Below are positions 1 to 9,640 of a stretch of DNA of 64,000 bases, in pieces; within the stretch, counting starts at the first letter, position 1; each line of letters starts with the position of its first letter. Both the position numbers and the translations under genes were made by a program. Source of the DNA: Rheum nobile (taxonomy: Eukaryota > Streptophyta > Magnoliopsida > Caryophyllales > Polygonaceae); contig WOAB01000878.1 of the NCBI GenBank assembly GCA_027886185.1, positions 1,686,001-1,750,000 of the forward strand, read 5' to 3'. The notes beneath the pieces were generated by a model. That model saw nothing but the letters and a program-made list of their open reading frames with translations, was not told the DNA's origin and did no database searches.

Positions 1-249
1 ATTGCTTAAAGAATTTCTTATCCACTTCATGCCCATTCGGTCCAAGTCGGGGTTCAGTACTGGGGGATATTCAAACGTACATTCATTTGAATAAAAAACA
101 AGGCAAACATTTAGACTTTTTTAGAACAATGGCATACATTTCAGGCCAGAATGGTACATATACATACGATATTACACAAAAAACATATTCAGGTCATTAT
201 ATTGATAATCGGGCCATATATCAGTTTGTCATTCCATAGGGAAGCATTT
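1..249. other. Window-edge segment, no gene recognised
   Basis: AT-rich sequence left of the last recognisable reading frame of the DUF1985-type gene. On the minus strand it would be the continuation of that gene, and an intron is possible, but I see no open frame or Ulp1-type protease motif in it. The rest of the element, if present, lies beyond the window. Confidence 0.3.
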
Positions 250-826
250 TCATGTATTTTTTAAGTTAAGTAGATTGGTTTGGCTCACTAACCTCTCACT
301 TTGCAGCCACTTCACCAAGTCTATCATCCCTTCCACCTTGCTATTTTTGGTAATCTTTTTCGCCATTTTTTGTTCATCCAAATTGCGGAAGGGTGATTTT
401 GCCGCCGCAGCTTGCTCGCGAGTGCGAGTTGGATATTTCCTCTTCTGCACTTGGGGACCCTTGCCTTTCCCCCATTCCTCGGCCCATTCCCTTTATTGGT
501 CTCCCCTTCCTCCTCACCCACCTCATCACAATCTTCTTTTGTAAGAGAAGCATACTCTGCCTGTGATACCTTCTCAGCTTGTAATTCAGTCACATCTTCC
601 ACACCTCTCTCATCAACCTTGCTTCCTCCCTCCACACCATCTCTCTGTGTTACCTCTTCAACATGTACCTCATTCCCATCCTCCACAACTGCCTGATCAC
701 CCTTGCTTTCTCCCTCCACACCATCTCCCTTTGCTACCCCAGTCCGATCCTCAACAACTCCCTGATCAACCTTGCTTTCTCCCTCCACACCATCTCCCAT
801 TTTTACCTCCTCAACTTGTACCTCAG
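250..826 (-). pseudogene. DUF1985-type TE gene, 3' fragment with acidic repeats
   Basis: Minus-strand coding remnant continuing the gene that begins at 20457. It encodes an acidic region built from repeated blocks (variants of DGVEGESKVDQGVVED at least three times), followed by a Lys/Arg-rich stretch. The acidic part is open from 826 to about 450. The sense then appears to move to another frame (RTREQAAAAKSPF, ending at 250), so at least one frameshift lies near 440-450. When the solo LTR at 827-2241 is left out, the frame rejoins the 2247-2425 fragment as EGGIEVQVEEV, which matches the internal repeat EDGNEVHVEEV. No function can be given to the acidic region. Assignment to a DUF1985/Ulp1-associated transposon protein rests on the upstream part of the same gene. 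Confidence 0.5.
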
Positions 827-2241
827 TGATCAATGCTATTTTGTAGTGCATATCTGGGGGTTATTACCAGGTTTGAGGCACCATTTGGATGGATTTAGAG
901 CACAATCGTGGATTATGGAGTTAGAGTGGAGAAGTGAAGAAATCATGGGATTTATAGAGGTTTGAAGTGTATTGAAGAGTAGAAGAACAATGTGCTGAAT
1001 TCAAATGGTTCGTTCTCTCTACTCAGATGTCCAAATGAAGTGATTTCAATTCGAGGAGTTAGATCTTGAAGTCTACTGCAAGTCCTCAAAAATATGAGCG
1101 CAATCCAAGTTGGGAATCAAAAGTTATGGCGTTTTTACGGAAGTGTCGCAGAAGCTGAAGAAGACACCGTCTGACGCCCCGCACCAGAGCCACCGCGACC
1201 CGACGGTGGGTCTCAGAGAAGGAACTGATGCCCCGCGGTGGATCTCACCGCCCCGTGGTGGGAACGTAACACCTCGCGGCCAGCGAAGACATTATTTCCT
1301 TATTTTGCATTTTCGGATTTCCTTTTTATTATTTTATTTCCTTTACTATTTTTGTTAGGTTTAACTTATTTCCTAAGCCTATTTAAGACCTCTTTCTAGG
1401 TTAAGAGGCAGACACTTTACATCAGACTTTTAGCATCGTTGTTTTCTTTCTCATTAGGGTTTCATTTGCATCTGAATGGAGCACTAATTTCCCTTTGTTT
1501 TACTAGACGTTTGAAGCAATACAGTTGATGTGTTTGTGAGATTTCTATTCCTTGTTCCTATTCTTATATGTGTTGGTTTGATTCTCTTGGTTATATTGAA
1601 TATTGATTCATTGTTATTCTTCATAGCCTGATCAACTAGGTTGAGTAATATTTATCAATTGTTAGGGTTTGCATATAGTGGAATACGAGTGCATATCTAG
1701 TAGCATACACGATTGTTACATATAGTGGAATACGAGTGCGCAATTGTGAGTGAGAATCATTTGCATGTTAAGTAGTAAGGTTTTCTTCTATTTGCATGTA
1801 TCCTATATCCTTGTGTGCATTGCTATTGCTTTATTAGTGGTAAGGTTTTCTTCCATTGATATTGTAGTAAGTACTATCAACAATTGTCTGAATTGGTAGT
1901 TAATCAAGATCAGGATGAGAACAACCATAAGAATAGTAAAAGAACTTGGATTTAATAGATTTCAGTGATCAAATTACATCTCTGTATTGTGGATCTCATT
2001 CTAGTGGAACTACTTTCCCCAATCATATTCTCAAATCAACTAAAGTTGTTTACTTTACTGTGTTTGATAATCAAAACCCCCCTTGTTACTTTGCATGCTT
2101 ATAAACACATAGATTGATTACTTCCTCCCTGTGGGTTCGACCCTTGCTTGCTTGTTATACATCTGTTTAGTAGGTTTGTTAGGACTTTTACTTTGATTAG
2201 GCTATTCAACGATATTTGCATTGCATATTTTAGCCACGTCA
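827..2241. repeat. Solo LTR, copy 1
   Basis: A 1.4-kb sequence beginning TGATC and ending CA. It is homologous over its length to the copy at 52452-53802, whose ends are fixed by a perfect 5-bp duplication. Shared blocks include the 5' end, the segment around 1020-1150 and the CCCTGTGGGTTCGACCC block near 2130. Here the flanking 5-mers are CTCAG and CTCGA, an imperfect match, but removing the segment restores the interrupted host reading frame, which supports these borders. There is no internal retrotransposon domain, so it is read as a solo LTR. The family is unassigned, since such 3' blocks occur in several plant LTR lineages. Confidence 0.6.
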
Positions 2242-2433
2242 CTCGATCCCACCCTCCACAACTCCCTGATTAACCTTATCCATACCCCCATCAATCACTG
2301 CTTTTGTTGTCACCTCATCTTGTATCACCACCACAGTCCCAACATTCACCACCTCAAGTTGTGTTGCCTCATTTACACCCTCCTCATTTGCTTCTTTCAC
2401 CACCTCAGTTGTTACCCCATGTAGTATTGTAGC
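2242..2433 (-). pseudogene. DUF1985-type TE gene, middle fragment
   Basis: A short piece of the minus-strand gene stranded between the solo LTR and the hAT element. It encodes an acidic, Val/Glu-rich segment (for example TTEVVKEANEEGVNEATQLE) ending in QGVVEGGIE. It joins the 17482-20457 part across the hAT insertion through the duplicated octamer ATTGTAGC, and the 250-826 part across the solo LTR. No catalytic motif is visible. Confidence 0.5.
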
Positions 2434-2445
2434 TAGGGATGGCAG

Positions 2446-2700
2446 TTTCACCCGCACCCGACGGATATCCAAAAAAAATGACCCGAGAAAATGGGCAAAA
2501 ACCGGAAAAAACACGGATGGAAACCGGGTTTTGGATGATCGGGTGATGGATCGGGTCGGATTCGGGTGACCACTATCATCCACCCGACCCGACCCAATCA
2601 CCTGACCCGGTCACCCGACCCGGCCACCCAATCCGACCACCCAACCCGACCACCCGACCCATACACTTGACCCATACACCCGACCCATACACCCGATATA
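2446..2700. repeat. hAT left subterminal motif cluster
   Basis: Many copies, in both orientations, of a short motif around CACCCGACCC / GGGTCGGGTG fill the first 260 bp inside the left end. Subterminal arrays of short motifs are known transposase-binding sites in hAT elements such as Ac. That role is inferred here. Confidence 0.7.
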
Positions 2701-2770
2701 ATAAGGTATTTATATGTTTTTTGTAAAGCCAAAAAAACCTAATATAAAAGAAAAAAAAACTAATATCTTA

Positions 2771-3214
2771 CCTGCCCCTCCCAAGTCTCATATGCAGCCG
2801 GCAGCTCCCCTCCTCCAGTCCTCCCATTTCCTTCTTTCAGCATGAGTGTCGTCGCCCTCCCATCTCCTCCCGGTCTCCCCCTCCCGGTCTCCTCTACCGA
2901 CTACCAACTTCAATCTCCTCCACTCGGCCGACTCCCGCCCTCCCGGTATTTGCAAGCTCGCAGGAGTCGGAGCTCTGCAGTGTCGTCGCCGGCCACCACC
3001 CCATCTTTGTCTCCTCCATCTTCGTTGTTGTCGTCCATCTTCCATTTGCCGCCGATCTCTCCTCCGGACTTATCCTACCACCCCATCTTCGGAGCTCTGC
3101 AGTTGTCGTAAGTGTGCTTTGTCCCTGTTATAAAATATACCTTGGACACAACTCTTTTATTCTAAGACTTCATCATAAAGCATACAAATTGAGATCCTCC
3201 ATGATTTCATCTAT
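2771..3214 (+). other. hAT 5' untranslated leader and start of its intron
   Basis: Pyrimidine- and GC-rich sequence with no conserved frame, sitting where the transposase leader is expected. A plausible splice donor (GTAAGTG) lies at about 3109, and a plausible acceptor (AAATGCAG) ends at 14625, 13 bp before the transposase ATG. If both are used, the leader intron contains the whole gypsy element. Confidence 0.4.
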
Positions 3215-3219
3215 ACTAG
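3215..3219. repeat. Target-site duplication ACTAG, left copy of gypsy-1
   Basis: Perfect 5-bp direct repeat ACTAG flanking the LTR retrotransposon. The right copy is at 14090-14094. Confidence 0.9.
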
Positions 3220-5415
3220 TGTAATAACCCCTAAAAGTCCCGAATTGTCATTTTGTAAGAAGGACATAATGGGCAATTTTCGTAATCACAGTATGATTAT
3301 TTGAACATATTAAATCACGTTTAAAGGGTTTTTGGTCAGTGTATTGGGTCTTAAAATATTTTTAGTAGTGCTAAAAATGAGGATTTAGCACGCCCTTAAA
3401 CGAAATATGCGGCCAAAGGACGCGCTCGCGGCATTTCCGTGACCGCGGAAACGCTGTTCATCGTCTCCTTCAATTCTTCCCGCGTTTCGACATTTGGCTT
3501 GACTGGCGTTTCGCCGATGGAGGGAGGCCGATCGGTTGGAGTGCCCCGGCGTTGAGCCCTCCTCACCCTATAAATAGGGGTCTTCAGCTTTGGAAATCTT
3601 CATCCACAGCTCTCGATCCCTCTCTTCCACTCGATTTTGTGCCCTCGCCGGAGTTCTTGCCTTCGTCGGAGTTTCACCGGAGCTTTGGTGTTGCCGGAGG
3701 TGTCTTGGAGGCTGGAAAGTAGTAGTGGTCGTTGTGAGCCCTCGTCCGAGCCAAGAAGTGGTCGTCTCGTTGTCGGTAAGCCTCGAAGCCGAGTTGGAGT
3801 CGCGTCGGAAGGGAGATCCGCGACCGCGGGGATGAACTTTGCGACCACGGCTCTGCCCAGAATTCCGCGACCGCGGAAGTCCAAACCGCGACCGCGGCTT
3901 GCCTTAGCAAGCACAATCGTGGCTTGGGCATTCACAGTCACGGCTTAGGCTTTTGTTTCTTTGATTCATATCGTTTATACGTCCGTATAGTTTATTCGTT
4001 CATACCGAATCTAACTTAGGGTTCCGTCTTTTGTCTCGACGTCGTTGTAGGAATCCGTTTCAGATTCCAGTTCCCAGATACCCGGAACCCGACATCTTCG
4101 TTCGTCTAAATTAAGGCAAGTGGGGGTTCGCTCTTGCTTATCATTCCATATTTCCTTTAGTTATCAATTATTTAATTGTTAATTAAATTGGAATGAAGTG
4201 TTGTTTTCGTTTGGAAACAGATTTAAATTATGTGATAAAATATGATTCTATAATAGGTTGTATATATTGCTAGAAACAACGCTATTATACATGTTAATTA
4301 CCATGATGGTATTGGTGTGGATTTATGTGTGGACTTAATGTGTAGTTAGAACGAGTATTCGTAGGAACGCTATGTACCTTGCGAGGTCTAGTCGTTTCTT
4401 TATAACTGGTATTAGGAGGATTTTGCCCTAGTACTATCTGGTCATGACTGTACCCTTACTCAGGGTAGGTGCACACAGCTGGTGCCACAATCGGGATTAA
4501 TTATCAAGATATCTCTCGTGTCGAGATTATATATATTAAAAGCTTTAACATGAATGTACGTTTTGTAATTAAATAAGATAAGTGTGGTTATGCACATAAT
4601 TAATGAACCTTCGGGCTAGAAGTACAACTTGGAACCCGCCCGGACTTCGGTTAGAGTAAGTCTTCTTTCCAATATGGATTCGCATTGCGCGATGAGGTTG
4701 GTCGTTGACCCAAATGATCAAGTCGTTTTAAACGCTTGTGTAAAACTATAACGTTCCCAAACACTTGTCATACTTTCTGAAAGACTCAACTTCTTTGGAG
4801 TCTTCTCTTCATACGTTTCCCGTAAGACTCGCTTCTTTGGAGTCTTCTCTTGTTCATACCTCTTCTTATGTTTCAGTAGAAGTGTTAAGGTTCACTGTCG
4901 TCATCGGCTATTATTCGAGAAGCGATGAATGTAACCTAACACGACTACTCAGAACCTCTTTACTTTTACCCTTGCATAATCTTTCATTAGACTAACCAAC
5001 CGGTTATTTTCCTTTGCATGGTTGTCTGGTGTCATCCGTCTCATACGGCACATCAGGTAAACGTTCCTTTCCATGAAGGCCAGAATACGATGATGAAGGC
5101 AGATGATGGTTTAAGTGTTTTTCCAAGGTTGAAGATCCTAGGCGTGAGATCGCGCAAATCGAAACCCTTTATGGCGTTTATTAATTTTCAAAGACTTCCA
5201 TTGTGCAAACAATTCTTATTTGGTTTGTATTTGATTGAGAACAGTTGTAAAACCATGACATTGGTTTGAATAATATTTGGTAATCTTTATGATGTTTAAT
5301 AAAGTTTGTACTATTTTATGGTTTTTATATAATGATTTAGCCTTGGGTGATCCCATACGTGTATTCTGAGGTCACTGGCGGTAATACTTTCAAGGGAGAA
5401 TTTGGGGGTGTTATA
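3220..5415 (+). repeat. gypsy-1 5' LTR
   Basis: 2196-bp LTR nearly collinear with 11873-14089. A TATA box (TATAAATA) lies at 3569-3576. CCGCGA-rich clusters lie on both sides of it (3421-3452 and 3819-3901). Relative to the 3' copy it lacks about 20 bp between two GACCGCGGAA motifs, which accounts for most of the length difference. Confidence 0.9.
3569..3576 (+). promoter_or_regulatory. TATA box of gypsy-1 5' LTR
   Basis: TATAAATA in the context CACCCTATAAATAGGGG. The same box is in the 3' LTR at 12241-12248. It most likely sets the element's transcription start about 30 bp downstream. Confidence 0.65.
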
Positions 5416-5419
5416 GATT

Positions 5420-5432
5420 TGGTATCAGAGCC
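5420..5432 (+). promoter_or_regulatory. Primer-binding site of gypsy-1
   Basis: TGGTATCAGAGCC begins five bases after the 5' LTR. It is the usual plant primer site complementary to the 3' end of initiator tRNA-Met. Confidence 0.85.
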
Positions 5433-5685
5433 AAAAAAAATTAAACGGGTTGGGTTTTCAAATCGTTTTACCTAAAACAAAAGTTTTTATAAATCGTTTC
5501 CCGTTCGTGTTGAGAGATTTGTTGGTTAGTTCCAAAGTCAAAATTTTTGAACGAAATTATACTTCAAGTAAAATGTGATATTTTAAAATCTCTGCCATTC
5601 AAGTCGTGCCTTCTTTTTCAGTCTGATATAGTAAGTTCGCTTCTATATTTAGAAAGACTAACCCTTTCTCGTCGCCTCGCAGGAT

Positions 5686-6867
5686 ATGGGCGCGTTCGTA
5701 TCGCAACTCAAGAGTAGGAAGGAAGCCGAGGTGGTTCTGTCACCTCCAGTTGGGCTTGAGTTTCCGGTTCCCCCTAGATGCACTGAGGTCGGGGAGCCAA
5801 GTTGTCCACCCGAGGTGGTGAAGACCATACTTGAGGAGTCGGTAGTGCTGGTGTCCGATGGGGGAAGGGGCCCCGAGGTGGAGCCCGAAGCGGACCCGAG
5901 GGAGGACACGGAGGAGGAGTCAGAGGAGTATCATGGAGGGTACTTCGACGACGACTTCGAGGAGGTGGATCCCGAGGAGGATCTAGAGGAAGACCCGGAA
6001 GAAGAAGAAGATCCGGAGGAAGAGGACCCCAAAGAGGATCTCGAGGGGTACGACCCTGACATAGGTCTAGAGCACCTACTTGAGGATAGTGAGGACCCAG
6101 GAATGCAGTTCATTTTCCCGAGTCCAGAATTGCCGTCTTATGGGGAGTACACGCCCTTGTCCCCTGCTGCTTGGGAGGCGCTTGGGATTTCGGGTATCGA
6201 TAGGAGGAGGTATGGGCCGCTGGATGCACTAGTGGACCCACAACTTATCCCCACACCGAGAGGGCTGATGGTGAACCCTGCTTCTCGGCACGTGCTTCAT
6301 TAGAGCGAGATGGCTTCCTCCGAGGCTCGTCGTCAGGTGGAGGAGATGACTGAGTGTGCTTGTATGCGGGCTAGGCCATGGGAATCGATGGGTGTCCCGA
6401 GGGTGGTTCCGACCCAACAGGCCAGGCCCAGGCCCCGAGTGCTAGTAGAGCGCATGGAGGAGTGGACGAATGCCTTGTACGATATGGAGGAGAGGACTTA
6501 CGAGACTGAACTCGGTCTCTCCCGTATGATGGAGGACGTCCGCGAGCTCCAGGAGAACATCAGGCAGGCCAGACTGTTACTCAACCCTCGTTACGAGGTG
6601 AACAGGGCGGATTTTCATCCAGGGTTTCTTAAGGATTTTTGCTACTCACTGGTACTTGGGGAGGGACCGAGTGTTCCTGTTCCCAAGGAAGGACCAAATG
6701 TTCCTGTGCCTGGTGAGGAACCAAGTATTCCGAGGCCTATGGAGGAGCCGTGTGCTCCGGGTCCTAGTAGGTCAAGGAGGCCGACACCGGAACCCGAGGA
6801 TGGTTCACCTCCAAAGAGAAGATGTTTGAGGTTCGATGGGTATAGGAAACTCTTCATGGCACCGTGA
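5686..6867 (+). pseudogene. Extra ORF upstream of gag in gypsy-1 (ORF0-like), one in-frame TAG
   Basis: A reading frame of 394 codon positions between the primer site and gag, broken only by TAG at 6301-6303. The part before it (205 aa) starts MGAFVSQLKSRKEAEVVL and has a long Asp/Glu-rich tract around residues 65-125. The part after it (from the ATG at 6310, 185 aa) has a helical, possibly coiled-coil stretch near EERTYETELGLSRMMEDV, a degenerate Pro-rich repeat (GPSVPVP, GPNVPVP, EPSIPRP) and a basic C-terminus with PPKRRCLRF. The N-terminal block recurs upstream of gag in gypsy-2 (29489-29671). I recognise no known domain. Extra ORFs upstream of gag are known in some plant gypsy lineages, with unclear function. 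Confidence 0.6.
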
Positions 6868-7114
6868 GGGAGGACAGTGGCATATCTTAGTGATTCCCGT
6901 TTCTAGTTGTTTTGTTTTGTTAGAGTTGTAGCCTCCTAGCAATTTTGTCTTTTCGTTTAGGAGGGCTTTTGTAAAAACACATCAACTTAGTTTCAGTTCA
7001 CTGCATCAATAAAAGTTTACCAGTTTGATCTATTACAAGTCAATTCTATGCGTTGTGCATTTTAAAATATGATATTAATGTTGTGAAGTACTTGGAAAAT
7101 TGATTGGTAAACAG

Positions 7115-9640
7115 ATGGTGAACACAAGAAATACTATTCGTACTGGTGTTGGGCCGAGCAACAACCCCAAGAGGAATCTGAGGAATGCCGTAAATCAAGG
7201 GGATGAGAGTGAGTCTGTCTCTCACAATAACCCCGTGGGCAGTGGCCAAGTTTCGACTAATCCTCAGGTTGTGTTTGACGCTGCGGCTATAGAGGCTATT
7301 CGGGGGATCGTTATGCAAGCGGTCACCGATATAATGCGGCCAGTTGCACCACAAGCACATGGTGTTCTGGTTCCTCAGGTTATCCCTGAATTTGAGGAGC
7401 CAGCGATTCTTGTACCTCAGGATGATGTCGTCAGGAACAGAGGGAACTATGGTCGAGCTTTGAAGGCCATTAGCTCAATGAGGCCTGACAGCTATGACGG
7501 TACTGGAGAACCGGTCAAAGTGGCATATTGGTTCTCGCACATGGAAAGGTTGTTTAGAAACGTCGACTGCACTGAAGCTGAGAAAGTACACATTGCTTCC
7601 CTTCAACTGAAGGATGTGGCTAGCGAATGGTGGGAGAGCATCGGTTGAGCTGATCATCCCGGGTTGAACTTGGGAATGTTTAAGACGAAAATGACCGACC
7701 GTTTCTTTTCCCGTGCTATGAGGGAGGAGAAGCATAAGGAGTTCCTCTACCCGAAGACGGATGGGTTGAAAGTGACAGAGCTTGCAGCTAAGTTTAATCA
7801 TCTGTTGCAATATGCGGGGCCGGAAGTGTCCAGTGAATAGCAGAAGATCTGGCATTTCCACGAGTGGGTGAACCCAGACATCAAGCCTTTGATGATGCGC
7901 CATGGCTGCTCTACTCTGGAGCAGTATGTGGACGCCGCTTACAAGCTTGAAGTGACTCTGGAGGAGTCGGCGAAGAAGCGCAATCGCCAGAGACCGGCGC
8001 AGAGCCAGCCTCAGGCTAGTGAGTTTAAACGACCCGCGCCACCGTCGCATTTTGCCAAGTCTGGCCGGGCTAGAACTGAGGTGACACAGTCAGGGCCTAC
8101 GCAACGCTCGGGCCAAGGCAAGAACCTGATCCAGTGTTACAACTGTGGAACGTCGGGGCATAAGAGCAATGAATGTCCGAACGACAAGAGGACGTGTTTT
8201 GCGTGCGGTAAGGAGGGACACTTGCAGACGTTTTGTCCGCAAAGGAGGCAAAAGGGAGCTGAGTCGCAGCAAGGGTCTGTTAGTCTCAACAACCGACCCC
8301 GATTCAGGCCTGTTGAGACTCTTAGCCCTTCGACGCAGACAACTGCTCAGAATAAGGGGAAAGCCACAACTGCTTCTGGAGGTCAGGGTCATCGGCTATA
8401 TGAGATGCGTGAGACTGACGGACCGAATGCTCCGATTGCTCAAGGTACTCTATACCTCTATTCTACTTTTGTATGCATATTGTTTGATTCGGGTGCCACT
8501 CATTCTTTTATTTCGGAGAACTGTGTGAGTAAGCTAGGCTTAGTGTGCAATGAGACTTGCGAGCCTTTTGTGGTGAATCTTCCAAATAGTGAACAGTTGG
8601 TAGGGACCAAGCGTCTGTCGAAATTTCTGATTACTATTCAAGGTCGGAAGTTCGAAGCGGATTTGATCTGTATAGCCATGGCTCCATACGACATTATTCT
8701 CGGGATGGATTGGCTGATGCGTCATGGGGCGGTAATCGATTTTAGCTCAAGGACAGTGACAGTTTCATCTGGGAGCCAGTTTGTATGCAAGTTCAAGGGT
8801 CGTAATGACGCTGATAACGGAAAGCTCATCAATGCGATGGCTGCGTGTAAGCTACTTCGTCAAGGTTGTGTCGGGTACCTGTGCTATCTGGATAAGCCCA
8901 AGAAGGATGAGACTTTAGTTCACGATGTTCCTGTCATATGCGAGTATCCGGATGTCTTTCATGAGGAGATTCCCGGTTTACCCCCGAATCGTGACGTGGA
9001 GTTCACTATTGATCTCGAGCTCGGTACCGTGCCGATTTCTAAGGCACCGTATCGGATGGCTCCAGCAGAGATGCAAGAGTTGAAGAAGCAACTCGAGGAG
9101 CTTCTTGAGAAAGGGTATATAAGGTCGAGTGCATCGCCTTTGGGCGCTCCGGTCTTGTTTGTCAAGAAGAAGGATGGTTCGTTTCGACTTTGTATCGACT
9201 ATCGAGAGTTGAACAAGGTCACGATCAAGAATAAGTATCTATTGCCTAGGATTGATGATCTGTTGGATCAATTGCAGGGAGCAAAAGTCTTTTTCAATAT
9301 CGATATGAGATCTGGTTACCATCAGCTCAGGATTCGTGAGGAAGATATTCCGAGGACTGCATTCCGGACGAGGTATGGGCACTACGAGTTCGTAGTCATG
9401 TCATTTGGGCTTACTAATGCTTCAGCAGTCTTCATGGATCTGATGCATAGATGTTTCCACCAATATTTGGACAAGTTCGTGGTGGTCTTCATCGACGATA
9501 TTCTGATCTATTCCCCGAGCGAGGAGGCTCACGAGAAGCATCTTCGAATCACATTGTCAGTCCTTAGACAAAATCAGTTGTATGCCAAGTTGTCTAAGTG
9601 TGATTTCTGGATCAAGGAAGTGGATTTCTTAGCCATGTGA
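7115..9640 (+). pseudogene. gypsy-1 gag, protease and RT (first part), with stops
   Basis: The start is the ATG of MVNTRNTIRTG at 7115. Gag is followed by two CCHC knuckles (CYNCGTSGHKSNEC near 8135 and CFACGKEGHLQTFC near 8200), the aspartic protease site DSGATHSF near 8490, and RT with FNIDMRSGYHQLRI near 9300 and the catalytic FIDD box near 9490. In-frame stops lie at 7646 (TGA) and 7838 (TAG); the gag at 28123-29397 reads through the second position with a sense codon. A one-base deletion near 9633 moves pol into another frame just before the conserved HVINEDGV stretch. The protein cannot be made whole from this copy. Confidence 0.85.

Noticed and set aside
837..2230. TATTT duplication as an alternative border of solo LTR copy 1
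   Set aside because: The second copy shows that homology begins at TGATC, 15 bp further left, and the host frame rejoins only with borders 827-2241.
2788..3133. Overlapping 85-95 codon frames in the hAT 5' region
   Set aside because: GC- and pyrimidine-rich leader with several frames open on both strands, none like a known protein.
3637..3948. 103-codon frame inside the gypsy-1 LTR, repeated in the 3' LTR at 12309-12620
   Set aside because: It lies over the leader just downstream of the TATA box, several overlapping frames are equally open because of GC content, and it is not preserved in gypsy-2.
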